Positions 7,775 through 17,131 of a stretch of DNA of 35,391 bases are shown in pieces. The stretch is taken from assembly GCA_947305775.1 (NCBI GenBank), contig CAMZEN010000027.1, positions 1 to 35,391 on the forward strand, in the 5' to 3' direction. Within the stretch, counting starts at the first letter, position 1; the number at the start of each line of letters is the position of its first letter. The notes beneath the pieces were generated by a model, which worked only from the letters and a program-made list of their open reading frames with translations, did no database searches and had not been told where the DNA came from. The translations under genes were made by a program, and so were the position numbers. This DNA comes from an uncultured Verrucomicrobiota bacterium. Lineage in GTDB: Bacteria; Verrucomicrobiota; Kiritimatiellia; RFP12; UBA1067.

Positions 7775-8612
7775 AATCCCATACCGCGCGACAATAGATG
7801 CCGCTAGGGCATGAAAAGCCTTTGCCCTGAAGCAGCATTTCGCCGGATTCGACTTTGGCGGACGGGAAAAGCTGTCCAATGACATTCGCAGCAACGACTG
7901 GAGACAGACCAGGCGTATGCGAAGAAAACAGAACGAATATCGGTTTTACCGAAAGAAGAGACTTGACCAGGCCAAGTGTGTCCTTTAGATCTCGCTCGAT
8001 CTTGTACATCTCGCCGCCTGCGCCACGCCCGAAAGTAGGCGGGTCAAGGATTATGGCATCGTAACGGCGCCCCCTCCTGAGCTCGCGGCGCATAAATTTG
8101 TGGGCATCATCGACTATCCAACGGATGGGATGGTCCGCAAGCCTGTTGAGCACAGCATTCTCACGAGCCCACTCTACCATGCCTTTCGAGGCGTCCAGAT
8201 GGCAGACTTCTGCGCCGCCCAGCGCCGCAGCCATCGTCGAACCGCCAGAATAGGCGAAAAGGTTCAGGACGTTTGGCCTTGCTCCGCTAGACGCCGCCTT
8301 TGCTACCGTCTCCCTTATCCAACGCCACTGCGTACGCTGCTCAGGGAATATGCCAAGATGCCCAAAGTCAGTGCCACCCAGCTTGAACCGAATTCCAGCC
8401 GTCTCTATGTTCCAGCTCTTCGGCAGATTGGAGCGTCCGTGCCAGCGATTACCCTCTTCGCGATCGAAGCTCGCGTCGGCACCGTTCCAAGCATCCATGC
8501 CAAGCATTGGACGCCACAAGGCCTGCGAACATGGACGCGCAAGCACGTAGTCGCCGAAACGCTCTAGCTTGCGTCCGTCGCCCGAATCCACCAGTTCGTA
8601 GCCATCCCTCAC
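7767..8612 (-). CDS. Class I SAM-dependent methyltransferase (RlmI/RlmL-C-like, no PUA domain)
   Basis: Rossmann-fold methyltransferase of the rRNA-methyltransferase-like group, probably modifying RNA. The SAM site is VLNLFAYSGGSTMAAALGGAEVCHLDASKG and the catalytic-loop motif is DAIILDPPTFGRGAGGEMYKIERDL, typical of RlmI/RlmK relatives. At 281 residues it lacks the N-terminal PUA domain found in RlmI, and a separate RlmI-like gene lies at 26087-27283. The ATG overlaps the stop of the upstream binding-protein gene by four bases (ATGA). Its last codons and stop (DLV, TAA) are encoded within the nnrD promoter. The RNA target cannot be told from sequence. Confidence 0.85.
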   Translation of the reverse strand: MRDGYELVDSGDGRKLERFGDYVLARPCSQALWRPMLGMDAWNGADASFDREEGNRWHGRSNLPKSWNIETAGIRFKLGGTDFGHLGIFPEQRTQWRWIRETVAKAASSGARPNVLNLFAYSGGSTMAAALGGAEVCHLDASKGMVEWARENAVLNRLADHPIRWIVDDAHKFMRRELRRGRRYDAIILDPPTFGRGAGGEMYKIERDLKDTLGLVKSLLSVKPIFVLFSSHTPGLSPVVAANVIGQLFPSAKVESGEMLLQGKGFSCPSGIYCRAVWDLV

Positions 8613-10354
8613 TTGTCGGGCCTCACCTCGTCGTAGTTGACATTAAGCGGAACGGACGGCAGGCATTCGTGCGCGGATATCGCCTCGGCAAGCTCGCCGG
8701 CCTTATCCTCATCATACCACCAATAGCCGAATATGCAGTCTTCGTTGGAATACTTGCCGAGCACAGCGTCTGGCATTCCGAACTTGTTCCAATACAAGAG
8801 GCGCGTCTCAGCGATGTTCCAAAGCAGAACGTACGGCACCTGCTCGGCCACCAGCGCGTCGATTCTGCGGTAGGCATCTGCCCTGTCGCTCATTTTCATC
8901 ATGCCCTTCTCGGCCTTGATGATGGCATCTACCTCATCCGACTTGAAACCGGTTATGTTGTTAGAGCCTTTGCGGTCCGCCTCGGCCGAAAGCCAAGATA
9001 TCTCTGGATTGCGGAATATGGTGCCGCCCCACGACGCCCAAGTCATCTCGAAGTTGAAGCCGTCCATATCGCGCATCCAGCCGGCGAAGTCCTTTCGGGC
9101 GATGCTCATCTTTATGCCGCACTGTTCGAGCGCATGGTTGAACAGCGAAAGGAACTTGTCCTCTGAAGTCGCCCTTGAGAGGAACGTGAAGCGGAATTCA
9201 CGACCATCCTTCTCCAGAACACCCTTCTCGTTCTTAGCCCATCCTGCTTCGGCGAGCAACTTCTTGGCGCCCTCGACATCATACTTGAACTCAGGGTTTG
9301 TGCAGGGGTGCTCGTCGTCGTACAGGTCGGTATAGAACGACTTGAGAAGGAAATACTCGCCGAACATCATTGTGCGGTTCATTGTCTCGCGGTCGACAAG
9401 CATGGCCATCGCCTTGCGGACACGCACATCGTCGAACGGGAACTTCCTCATGTTCATGGCAAAGCCCTGGAAGCCCACCGGGTTGTGGTTTTTCACGCGG
9501 CGCTTGAGAATCCAGTTGCGGTCGAACTTTTCGCCATGCGTCTCGCCGCCCATTATGCGCGCCGTATATACCGGGTAGACGTCGATTGTCTTCTTCTTGA
9601 GAGCTTCGAAGGCGTTCTCGTTGTCCACATAGTAGCGCATCACGATACGATCGAAATTGCAGACGCCCTGGCTGGACGGCATCTCGCTGCGCCACCAGCT
9701 GTCGACGCGGGTGAACTCTGTTTCGACCTGCTCGGCTATGCGCGAAAGCTTGTAAGCGCCGCAAACCGGTGCATCGACGAGATCAAGCTTGTTGAAGTCC
9801 TGATTCTCAAAGGCGTGCTTGGGCAGGATATAGAAGAAACCTACGTGCTGTATGTCACGCCAGTCCTTCTCGGAACCTGGTTTCTTGCGGAACCTGACCG
9901 TGCGGACGTCAACGATCTCGGGGCTGTCGAACATGCCGAGCAACATCTTCCAAGGACCAGTGTCGTTCTTTGGATCCATTACGATGTCGAAGGTCCATTT
10001 CACGTCCTCCGCAGTGATCGGCACCCCGTCGCTCCACTTGGCACGCTCGTCAAGCACAAAGACAAACTCCTCGCCGTCGTCTGAAATCGCCCAGTAGCGA
10101 GCCAAGCCGGGGGCGAAGTCGAGAGTGTCGGTATCCGTCGTGAGCAGGTTTTCGTACATGAGGGCGAAGGTCATCATCGTATACGTGTTGTTGTCCACGT
10201 ATCCGTTGAGGCTCTTCGGAGCCTGCGCTCCGTTGAATCGGATGGTGCCGCCCTTTCTTGCGTGCGGAGAGGCAACCTTGTCTGGTTCGTCCTTCCAGTC
10301 GGGTGCGGGATACCACGTCAAGGCGGCCAGCAACAATGCGACAACTGTATTCAC
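8609..10354 (-). CDS. YejA-like oligopeptide-binding protein of an ABC importer (SBP_bac_5)
   Basis: Periplasmic peptide-binding protein, 581 residues, with a short signal peptide ([17 protein letters not shown]) lacking a lipobox cysteine. It has the family blocks [61 protein letters not shown] and [17 protein letters not shown]. The order and the Tyr/Trp-rich C-terminus favour the YejA subgroup. The start is GTG, overlapping the dapL stop (GTGA), with AAAGGAG four bases before it. No permease or ATPase genes are nearby. Its place directly after dapL in a cell-wall-oriented operon makes murein-peptide uptake an attractive but unproven guess. Confidence 0.85.
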   Translation of the reverse strand: MNTVVALLLAALTWYPAPDWKDEPDKVASPHARKGGTIRFNGAQAPKSLNGYVDNNTYTMMTFALMYENLLTTDTDTLDFAPGLARYWAISDDGEEFVFVLDERAKWSDGVPITAEDVKWTFDIVMDPKNDTGPWKMLLGMFDSPEIVDVRTVRFRKKPGSEKDWRDIQHVGFFYILPKHAFENQDFNKLDLVDAPVCGAYKLSRIAEQVETEFTRVDSWWRSEMPSSQGVCNFDRIVMRYYVDNENAFEALKKKTIDVYPVYTARIMGGETHGEKFDRNWILKRRVKNHNPVGFQGFAMNMRKFPFDDVRVRKAMAMLVDRETMNRTMMFGEYFLLKSFYTDLYDDEHPCTNPEFKYDVEGAKKLLAEAGWAKNEKGVLEKDGREFRFTFLSRATSEDKFLSLFNHALEQCGIKMSIARKDFAGWMRDMDGFNFEMTWASWGGTIFRNPEISWLSAEADRKGSNNITGFKSDEVDAIIKAEKGMMKMSDRADAYRRIDALVAEQVPYVLLWNIAETRLLYWNKFGMPDAVLGKYSNEDCIFGYWWYDEDKAGELAEAISAHECLPSVPLNVNYDEVRPDK

Positions 10355-11556
10355 AATACTCCTTTCAGGCGTTCGATCGCCTCTTTTACGTTTTCTCTTG
10401 AATTGAATGCAGATATGCGGATAAAGCCCTCGCCTGCGCGTCCGAAGCCAGCGCCCGGGGTGGTTACGATGTTGGCATCCTTAAGAAGCTTGTCGAAGAA
10501 AGCCCAAGAGTCGCCTTTTACGTCCACCCACAGGTACGGAGAATCCGACCCGCCGGTCACGATGTATCCAAGGGACTGAAGGGCCTCACGCATAAGCTTC
10601 GCGTTGCCGAGGTAGAAGTCTATAGTGGCCGTTGTCTGCGCCATGCCCTCTGGCGTGTAGATCGCCTCTGCGCCGCGCTGGGTGATGTAGCTCGCGCCAT
10701 TGAACTTTGTCGTCTGGCGGCGAGTCCACATTGGCCTCAATTCGACCGGCGTGCCGTCAGCAGCGTACGCGCAAAGCCCTTTGGGGACAACAGTATATCC
10801 GCACCTGACGCCAGTGAAGCCGGCGGTCTTCGAATAGCTGCGAAACTCTATCGCGCACGACTTTGCGCCATCGCACTCGTAGATGGAGTGCGGGATTCCG
10901 GGAGTGCGAATGAACGCTTCGTATGCGGCGTCGAAAAGGATGAGCGCCTTTCGATCGTTCGCCCAGTCGACCCATGCCTGAAGCTGCATCTTTGTCGCAA
11001 CCGCTCCAGTCGGGTTGTTAGGATAGCAAAGGTAAACAATATCCGGCTGGCCGTTGGCAGGCAGATCGTTCGGCGTAGGAACGAATCCGTTTTCCGCCGT
11101 GCACGGAAGAAGCGTGATGTCGCCCCTTCCGGCCATGACGTTCGTATCAACGTATACGGGATAAACCGGATCTCCAACCGCGATCCTGACATCCTGCCCG
11201 AACAATTCCTGAATGTTGCCGCAATCGCACTTCGCGCCGTCCGAGACAAGAATCTCGTCCGCCGCGATATCCATGCCACGATCCTGAAAGTCGAACTTTG
11301 CTATCTTCTCTCGAAGGAAGGCATAGCCCTGCTCAGGTCCGTAGCCATGAAAGTTCGCACGGCCGGCTTCGTCGTCTACAGCCTTGTGCATGGCGGCGAC
11401 AACCGCCGGACACAACGGCTCCGTAACATCGCCTATGCCGAGGCGAATGACCTTAGCTTCCGGATTGGCCTCCATATGCGCCGAGACGCGATGCGCAATC
11501 TCTGCAAAAAGATAGGTCGGTTTTATCTTGGCGTAGTTCTCGTTTACATGAAGCAT
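10351..11556 (-). CDS. dapL: L,L-diaminopimelate aminotransferase
   Basis: PLP enzyme converting tetrahydrodipicolinate directly to L,L-diaminopimelate using glutamate, bypassing the succinyl or acetyl steps of lysine and peptidoglycan DAP synthesis. The pathway is known from plants, Chlamydiae and relatives. The start [21 protein letters not shown] is typical. PLP contacts include DAAYEAFI and the Schiff-base Lys243 in [15 protein letters not shown]. Full length at 401 residues. A Shine-Dalgarno AGGA lies seven bases before the ATG, 14 bases after the upstream stop. It acts upstream of LysA, encoded at 24375-25667; dapF is not in the window. Confidence 0.96.
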   Translation of the reverse strand: MLHVNENYAKIKPTYLFAEIAHRVSAHMEANPEAKVIRLGIGDVTEPLCPAVVAAMHKAVDDEAGRANFHGYGPEQGYAFLREKIAKFDFQDRGMDIAADEILVSDGAKCDCGNIQELFGQDVRIAVGDPVYPVYVDTNVMAGRGDITLLPCTAENGFVPTPNDLPANGQPDIVYLCYPNNPTGAVATKMQLQAWVDWANDRKALILFDAAYEAFIRTPGIPHSIYECDGAKSCAIEFRSYSKTAGFTGVRCGYTVVPKGLCAYAADGTPVELRPMWTRRQTTKFNGASYITQRGAEAIYTPEGMAQTTATIDFYLGNAKLMREALQSLGYIVTGGSDSPYLWVDVKGDSWAFFDKLLKDANIVTTPGAGFGRAGEGFIRISAFNSRENVKEAIERLKGVL

Positions 11557-11570
11557 TTGGATTTCCTCAC

Positions 11571-13106
11571 TTATTTGGAACGGTGGTTCGATGATTCACT
11601 ACGGCGGGAGACATGTTCTTCATCATGCGGCAAGTATCCGCCAACACTCGCAATGGACACGAAAAAGAGCGACAACACCGCAGGCGAACGCAACGGACAG
11701 TCTCCGAAAGCATGCACTATTGGTATCGCCGCAGCGACAAGGACGGCAAACGCGGCACCAGGCAGGGCAAAAAGTGCCTGCGGAGGTGGAGGCTGCTTTC
11801 GCTGGGGCATGAAACGCGCAGATTTCGAGAGCTTGATCCAGCTGCTCGCAAGCGGAGCAAGAAGCATTGCGACAATGGCCACAAGGCAAAGATAGCCAAT
11901 CAAACCATGCTCAAGCAAAAACTGCATGTGGTCGTTGTGGACGTTCGCGGAACCAGGCGCCCAGTACTTGCGGGGCGGCAGCTTTGATGGACTGAAATGT
12001 ATGTAGCCCCATCCTCCAATGCCAAACATGGCGTGTTCGCGCCAAAGCTCGGTCGCAACACTGTAATGGTATTCGCCACGCCCGGTAACGCGGTCCAATG
12101 TTCCTCGCGTATCAACCGTACGCATCTCATTTGTGATATTGCTCGGCATGAACGCCGATGCCGCCACTGCCAGCATGACAAGCCCAAGGCCACAAAAAGC
12201 CGCCGCACGGACCCTGTCGGCCTTTTTCATCTTCGACAGGGCCATAACGGCCGCATGCACGAAAAGGATCGCCGCCGCAGAGGACACAAGGATTATTGCC
12301 GCACGAGAAAGCGTATTGAACGCAGCAAACATGCACAAAAGGGAAGGTATGAGCATGTAGTGTTTCATCCAAAAGAGCCTGTGCTTTGCGATGCTACGGG
12401 CTTGATTGGTCTTCTCCAAGACCTCATGCACCTCAAAAGCATGCCAGCGCCACAGGGATACAGCCAGACTGAAGAGGATTGCAAAATAGCAACCGGCCAT
12501 GTTGGGATAGCCGAATGTGGAGAAGAAGAAGACGTTCGCGTTGCCGCTGAAAGGACGCCACAATGGCCCGGGCGCACCCGCAAGCTGCTGGATGAAGCCC
12601 AGAACCGCCAGGGCGACACCATTCCATACGATCATTTCCAGAAGCGTGCGCTTGCCGGAGCGCGTAAGACAATGCTTTGCCATAAGCGCGGCCGCAAGCG
12701 TAGGGACAAACCACATTACCACATGCAAGTGCCGGACGCGATCGACGCAAAACGGCAAGAAGGAAAACGGCGGAGCAGCGCTATGCCCCTGGGCTATGAG
12801 CGCCTTATCGCAGTTTGGGCAAAGCCCCGTATTGACAAACGGTATCAAAAGAAGTGCAACGAACCCAAGCATTGTCCATAAAAGAGGATCACCCCTCATG
12901 TCGCGCCACACACGCGTACGTGCATGCGAGGTTGACTCGCCGTCGTGTCTTTGGGGGAAGCAGAGCGCAACCTCGACCATGAACACTGTCAACCAAGGCA
13001 TCACCTTGAGGACAAGCTCCGGGTCGCGTCCACCGAAAAGCCACCCAAAGCCGCATACGACGAACGCTATGAAAAGCGCCGCCACATTATCATGCACAAA
13101 CGACAT
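11571..13106 (-). CDS. O-antigen ligase/Wzy-like polytopic membrane protein
   Basis: Integral membrane glycan ligase or polymerase of the WaaL/Wzy superfamily, transferring lipid-linked glycan at the periplasmic face. The 511 residues contain about ten hydrophobic segments, for example [40 protein letters not shown] and [15 protein letters not shown]. The family's periplasmic motif is present as [12 protein letters not shown]...[20 protein letters not shown], with the His in NVHNDHMQ. The start ATG follows GGAGG by nine bases and overlaps the end of ispG by 17 bases. The exact acceptor (lipid A, protein or polymer chain) is not determinable. Confidence 0.85.
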   Translation of the reverse strand: MSFVHDNVAALFIAFVVCGFGWLFGGRDPELVLKVMPWLTVFMVEVALCFPQRHDGESTSHARTRVWRDMRGDPLLWTMLGFVALLLIPFVNTGLCPNCDKALIAQGHSAAPPFSFLPFCVDRVRHLHVVMWFVPTLAAALMAKHCLTRSGKRTLLEMIVWNGVALAVLGFIQQLAGAPGPLWRPFSGNANVFFFSTFGYPNMAGCYFAILFSLAVSLWRWHAFEVHEVLEKTNQARSIAKHRLFWMKHYMLIPSLLCMFAAFNTLSRAAIILVSSAAAILFVHAAVMALSKMKKADRVRAAAFCGLGLVMLAVAASAFMPSNITNEMRTVDTRGTLDRVTGRGEYHYSVATELWREHAMFGIGGWGYIHFSPSKLPPRKYWAPGSANVHNDHMQFLLEHGLIGYLCLVAIVAMLLAPLASSWIKLSKSARFMPQRKQPPPPQALFALPGAAFAVLVAAAIPIVHAFGDCPLRSPAVLSLFFVSIASVGGYLPHDEEHVSRRSESSNHRSK

Positions 13107-14181
13107 GCCTGAGCACCTCCGCTACTGCGTCTTCCGCCGACACCTTTGAAACAAGCACACCTTTAACGTAAAGGAGAAAATCACCATCGCCTCCACAAAG
13201 CGCGACATCCGCACCCTTTGCCTCGCCTGGCCCGTTAACCACGCAGCCCATCACCGCGACATGAGGAAATCCATCCGGACGCCCCTGTGAAAGGTATAGC
13301 TTTTCAAGAGCCTCCTCAACCTGCGAGGCAACACGGAACACATCCGCCTTCGTGCGGCCGCAAGTAGGACAAGACGTGATGGACGGTCCGGGAGCCTTCA
13401 TGCCTAGCGACCGCAAGATCTCCATGCCGACGCGAACCTCCCTTTCCGGAATGTCCGTAAGAGAAACGCGAATAGTGTCTCCAATCCCTTCAGAAAGGAG
13501 CACCCCTAACGCCACTGAGCTTCTGACCGTGCCCGGAATAAGCGTGCCGGCCTCGGTTACGCCTATGTGCAGGGGACAATCCGTCCGCTCGGCCAGCAAC
13601 CTGTATGTCGCAAGCGTGGAAGCGACATCGCTCGCCTTAGCCGATATTACGACATCCCTGAAACCCTCGTTCTCCAAAAGCGCAAGATGCCTCATTGCGG
13701 ACTCGCAGAGCACCTCTGCTATGCGGGCAGGGGTGCGTTCGCCAGACGCAAGGGCTTCTGACAGGTCGCGCTCAAGGCTCCCAAGGTTCACACCTATCCT
13801 GATCGGCACACACTTTTCCTTCGCCGCCCGAGCCACAGCCTGAACACGATCACGGGAACCAATATTGCCTGGGTTAAGCCGCAAAGCGTCAGTCCCAGAC
13901 TCTATAGCCGCAAGCGCACACCGGTAGTCGAAATGTATGTCTGCAACAAGAGGAATTGACGTCCTGCGCTTTACCTCGCCAAGGGCTTTTGCCGCCTCTA
14001 CATCCGGTACAGTAAGACGTATCAAATCGCAGCCGAGCGCGGCACAGCTCTCCGTCTGACGGACAAGTGCCTCCACGTCGTGCGGATCGACGTTGGCCAT
14101 AGTCTGTACGCTGACAGGAGCGCCTCCACCTATGGCAACGCTACCTATCTTCAGCGCTCGTGTCCGCTCTCTCGATGACAT
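13090..14181 (-). CDS. ispG: 4-hydroxy-3-methylbut-2-enyl diphosphate synthase
   Basis: Penultimate enzyme of the MEP pathway, a [4Fe-4S] reductase converting MEcPP to HMBPP. The TIM-barrel half shows VQTMANVDPHDVEALVRQTE, DLIRLTVPD and PLVADIHFDYRCAL. The cluster cysteines are in SCPTCGRT and GCVVNGPGEAKGADVALCGG. At 363 residues it is the short bacterial form without the insert domain. The start is well supported: GGAGAGG lies six bases before the ATG. The gene begins 41 bases inside rseP, so the two are translationally linked. dxr, rseP and ispG in this order are common in bacteria. Confidence 0.96.
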   Translation of the reverse strand: MSSRERTRALKIGSVAIGGGAPVSVQTMANVDPHDVEALVRQTESCAALGCDLIRLTVPDVEAAKALGEVKRRTSIPLVADIHFDYRCALAAIESGTDALRLNPGNIGSRDRVQAVARAAKEKCVPIRIGVNLGSLERDLSEALASGERTPARIAEVLCESAMRHLALLENEGFRDVVISAKASDVASTLATYRLLAERTDCPLHIGVTEAGTLIPGTVRSSVALGVLLSEGIGDTIRVSLTDIPEREVRVGMEILRSLGMKAPGPSITSCPTCGRTKADVFRVASQVEEALEKLYLSQGRPDGFPHVAVMGCVVNGPGEAKGADVALCGGDGDFLLYVKGVLVSKVSAEDAVAEVLRHVVCA

Positions 14182-15286
14182 TCGTTGCCTCTCCAGGTTT
14201 GTGGGTGTGAATCTTCCAGCTGCGCAATGAATCCTTCAAGATCAAAAAGGCCATAAGCACGATCAGCAAATACATGAAGCCTGTTGAAAGTACATTTACA
14301 ACCTTATCCGGAACCCTGCGCCTGAACACTAGCGCTATCAACGCAAAGAAGACAAGTCCGCCATCCAGCACCGGTATCGGCAGAAGATTGAGGACCGCAA
14401 GGTTTACGTTTAGGAACCGCAGGAAACCGATTCCATCCCATGCGTTGCGCCTGAGGCTCGTGTATATTCCCTCCGCTATCGACACGGCGCCGCCAAGTGC
14501 GTTTGCGGTGGCCTTGGCCTCCTTTGGCGTGACAAGCCCTTTTAGTATGCGAAAGATCGATCCTGCATCCCACGCCAGCTGTTCAAGGGGATTGCGGCTC
14601 GGCATCCAGGCCACAGCACCAGATTCGTTGGTCACGCTTAAGGCCATGATGTACAAAGCACCCGTGACTTCATCGCGTCTAGGCGTAACAGTAAGCTCAA
14701 TCTCGCCCACATCCGGACGCGATACCACGAATTTTGCCGGGGTGCCGCCTGTAATCTGGACCTCCGTCTGCATTTCAGTCCATGTCGAGACGGGCCTTCC
14801 TCCGACAGAAAGAACGGTGTCTCCCGCCATGATTCCGGCTTTATCAGCAGGCCCGTCCTTAGGGACAAAGCCGATTGTCGCCGGCAGTTCACCGAACTTT
14901 GCGCCAGGCGCAAGGGAAAGCACTACAGCAAGAACGACAGCAAGAACTATGTTCATCGCCGGCCCCGCCAACGCCACAAGGATCTCTTTCCATGCCGGGA
15001 TCTTCGCGCGGAGGCTTTCATCGGTCTTCCCCCCGCCTTCAATCGCTTTTGTACCTTCTGGGTCAACGTCCGGAATAGACACATACCCCCCAAGTGGAAT
15101 GGCGCTCAGGCGATATTCCACACCGTTCACCGTCTTTTTCCACAACACTGGCCCAAAGCCTATAGAAAACGCCTCCACGCGAAGCCCCAGCTTCAGCGCG
15201 ACTATGAAATGGCCAAACTCGTGAATCGCTATTGCAAGCGAAAACAGCAGCACACAGGCCAATATGTATAGTGTAGTTGCGATCAT
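14141..15286 (-). CDS. rseP: RseP-family site-2 intramembrane metalloprotease
   Basis: Membrane zinc protease that cuts transmembrane anti-sigma factors and remnant signal peptides. The active site His22-Glu-x-x-His26 is in IAIHEFGHF within the first membrane segment; the second half-site is NLLPIPVLDGG near residue 315. Between them is a single PDZ domain (ATIGFVPKDGPADKAGIMAGD, then VVSRPDVGEIELTV). Length 381 is usual for one-PDZ forms. The ATG lies 17 bases after the -10 box with no evident Shine-Dalgarno. It heads a unit continuing through ispG, the ligase-like gene, dapL, the binding protein and the methyltransferase. Confidence 0.95.
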   Translation of the reverse strand: MIATTLYILACVLLFSLAIAIHEFGHFIVALKLGLRVEAFSIGFGPVLWKKTVNGVEYRLSAIPLGGYVSIPDVDPEGTKAIEGGGKTDESLRAKIPAWKEILVALAGPAMNIVLAVVLAVVLSLAPGAKFGELPATIGFVPKDGPADKAGIMAGDTVLSVGGRPVSTWTEMQTEVQITGGTPAKFVVSRPDVGEIELTVTPRRDEVTGALYIMALSVTNESGAVAWMPSRNPLEQLAWDAGSIFRILKGLVTPKEAKATANALGGAVSIAEGIYTSLRRNAWDGIGFLRFLNVNLAVLNLLPIPVLDGGLVFFALIALVFRRRVPDKVVNVLSTGFMYLLIVLMAFLILKDSLRSWKIHTHKPGEATNVIERADTSAEDR

Positions 15287-15303
15287 GCAGTTTTTGAGAG
15301 AAT

Positions 15304-15312
15304 ATTATACCA
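15304..15312 (-). promoter_or_regulatory. rseP extended -10 promoter (TGGTATAAT)
   Basis: TGGTATAAT in the short gap between the dxr stop and rseP. At the -35 position, 17 bases upstream, is CGGCGA, the same hexamer at the same spacing as upstream of dxr. The predicted leader is about ten bases. Confidence 0.7.
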
Positions 15313-15315
15313 TAT

Positions 15316-16413
15316 TCAGAGGCTTTTCGCCGCGCGGTCCTCAAGCCACGCGAACGCCCACCGGCTAGACTCCATTACGGCCTCTATGGAATCGCATTCA
15401 ACCCTTGGCGCATGTGCTAGGCAATCTTCAACAGAATGCGCTATGTCGGTATATCCTATGCGTCCGTCTATGAAAGCCTGCACAGCCCACTCGTCTGCGG
15501 CGGCAAGAACGGCCGTAGCACATCCGCCCATGCCCAAAGCCTCCTTCACAAGTCTCAAGCAGGGGAACCGTACAGGGTCTGGACGGCGAAAAGTAAGTGC
15601 GCCGATTTCCGCCAGATCGAGCCTCGCACGTTCTGAACAGAGCCTTCCCGGCCAGGAAAGCGCATATTGTATGGCAACGCGCATGTCTGGCGGCGAGAGC
15701 TGGGCGAGAGTGGCCCCGTCTGTGAACGTCACGAGGGAATGCACTATCGACTCCGGGTGCACGACGACATCTATGCGTGAAACTGGAACGTCAAAAAGCC
15801 AACGCGCCTCCAAGACCTCGAAGCCTTTGTTCATCATGGTTGACGAGTCGATCGTCACTTTAGGCCCCATTTTCCAGCGCGGGTGGTTGAGCGCCTGAGC
15901 AACGGTTACGGACCTAAGATCTGCTGGCGCATCCAGAAAAGGCCCCCCCGACGCCGTCAATATGAGCCGGTCAACATCACGTCCTCCATCAGAACCAGCG
16001 AGACACTGGAATATCGCGCTATGTTCGCTGTCAACCGGCAGGAACCTCACACCGCGCCGTTCCGCCTCCGCGGTCACCAGTTCACCGGCCATTACCATTA
16101 CTTCCTTGGTCGCAAGGGCGATGTCCATGCCCTTTCCAATGGCAGCCAACGTTGGCTTTATACCAGAAACGCCGACGGTCGCCACAAGACATATGTCGGC
16201 ATCGTTCTCCTCCACGGCCCTTACGGCGGCATCCTCGCCTGAATACGCCTTTGCGCCAAATTCCGCCGCAAGCGCCTCGCAACGCTCTTTAGACCTCAAC
16301 ACTGCAAGCGCGACGACCTCGAAGTCATCCGGATGAGTCCGTACGACATCAAGTGCGTTCAGACCTATGGATCCCGTAGCACCAAGAATCACTAGTTTTT
16401 TGCGTCCACTCAT
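15316..16413 (-). CDS. dxr: 1-deoxy-D-xylulose 5-phosphate reductoisomerase
   Basis: First committed MEP-pathway enzyme: NADPH-dependent rearrangement and reduction of DXP to MEP. The NADPH site is LVILGATGSIGLNALDV at the N-terminus. Catalytic and metal-binding blocks are LATKEVMVMAGELV, FLPVDSEHSAIFQCL, LTASGGPF, NHPRWKMGPKVTIDSSTMMNKG and HPESIVHSLV. I start at ATG 16411-16413 (365 residues) because the family begins just before the NADPH motif and the promoter lies nine bases upstream. The longer open frame would run through the promoter. It is followed by rseP behind a separate promoter. Confidence 0.96.
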   Translation of the reverse strand: MSGRKKLVILGATGSIGLNALDVVRTHPDDFEVVALAVLRSKERCEALAAEFGAKAYSGEDAAVRAVEENDADICLVATVGVSGIKPTLAAIGKGMDIALATKEVMVMAGELVTAEAERRGVRFLPVDSEHSAIFQCLAGSDGGRDVDRLILTASGGPFLDAPADLRSVTVAQALNHPRWKMGPKVTIDSSTMMNKGFEVLEARWLFDVPVSRIDVVVHPESIVHSLVTFTDGATLAQLSPPDMRVAIQYALSWPGRLCSERARLDLAEIGALTFRRPDPVRFPCLRLVKEALGMGGCATAVLAAADEWAVQAFIDGRIGYTDIAHSVEDCLAHAPRVECDSIEAVMESSRWAFAWLEDRAAKSL

Positions 16414-16422
16414 ATTTGAAGT

Positions 16423-16431
16423 ATTATACCA
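16423..16431 (-). promoter_or_regulatory. dxr extended -10 promoter (TGGTATAAT)
   Basis: TGGTATAAT ends nine bases before the dxr ATG, predicting a nearly leaderless transcript. No consensus -35 is present (CGGCGA at 17 bases). It is divergent from, and partly overlaps the control region of, the CPBP gene on the other strand. Confidence 0.75.
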
Positions 16432-16438
16432 TAATCGG

Positions 16439-16467
16439 TTGACATTCGCCGCATGCTCTGATACACT
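16439..16467 (+). promoter_or_regulatory. Promoter of the CPBP protease gene (TTGACA-17-TACACT)
   Basis: A perfect TTGACA (16439-16444), a 17-base spacer and TACACT (16462-16467) preceded by TGA. The start codon comes only seven bases after the -10 box, so the transcript is predicted to be leaderless. It is the best -35 match in the window. Confidence 0.75.
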
Positions 16468-16474
16468 CATTAAC

Positions 16475-17131
16475 ATGAATCGCCTTCGAGAAACTGCCGT
16501 CACAGTGTCGCCTTATGTTGCGTGGATGGCACTTATGGCGCTTTTGCCGGCAACAGCCCAAAGCTATGCCGTACGATCCGCCATCGTATGTGCACTGCTT
16601 GTGCTTTATCTGTTCGTCTGCCGCATCCGCATCAACAAGGCAATGCTTATACGCATGATCGGCCCCGGCGTTGTCGTTGGTCTTGCTGTGTTCGCTCTAT
16701 GGGTTGCACCTGAGGCGTCCGCCATCTATAGGCGGCTTTTCATTATTGGCGAAACATGTGCAGAGGGACATTCTCCTTACGATCCGGCGGTATGCGGATG
16801 GCCGCTGACGATAGTTCGTCTCATAGGAAGCGCGTTCATCATAGCCCCGGCGGAGGAAATATTCTTCAGGAACTTCCTATACAGATGGCTTCAGAAAGGC
16901 GGCGACTGGATGTCTTCCAGCATGCACAAGTTCGACCTAAGCGCGTTTTTGTGGACTGTCGCCCTGTTTGCACTTGAACACAACCGCTATCTAGCAGGCG
17001 CAATGGCCGGTGCTGCATATGGAGCGCTTGCGATACGAAAGGGCCTTGGCGCAGCAATCGTCGCCCACGTCACAACAAATCTTGCCCTTGCGCTTTACGT
17101 TATAGAAAAATCAGCTTGGGCGTTCTGGTAG
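16475..17131 (+). CDS. CPBP-family intramembrane protease (CAAX protease-related)
   Basis: Polytopic membrane protein of the CPBP/Abi (CAAX protease and bacteriocin-processing) family, and the only plus-strand gene here. In 218 residues it has about six membrane segments. The family motifs are Glu127-Glu128-x3-Arg132 in PAEEIFFRNFLYRW, His169 in FALEHNRYLAG and His198-x3-Asn202 in AHVTTN. This pattern resembles the CAAX protease-related proteins (TIGR03008) that accompany exosortase/PEP-CTERM systems; no exosortase is in the window, so that link is tentative. I use ATG 16475, seven bases after the -10 box; the longer open frame runs antisense through the dxr start. Its 3' end overlaps the convergent recJ end by 37 bases. 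Confidence 0.85.
   Translation: MNRLRETAVTVSPYVAWMALMALLPATAQSYAVRSAIVCALLVLYLFVCRIRINKAMLIRMIGPGVVVGLAVFALWVAPEASAIYRRLFIIGETCAEGHSPYDPAVCGWPLTIVRLIGSAFIIAPAEEIFFRNFLYRWLQKGGDWMSSSMHKFDLSAFLWTVALFALEHNRYLAGAMAGAAYGALAIRKGLGAAIVAHVTTNLALALYVIEKSAWAFW

Noticed and set aside
7759..7794. Longer N-terminus for nnrD
   Set aside because: The extra codons lie across the -10 box and the end of the preceding gene; the family begins near the chosen ATG.
16414..16503. Longer N-terminus for dxr
   Set aside because: It crosses the dxr promoter and the divergent promoter; the NADPH motif begins shortly after the chosen start.
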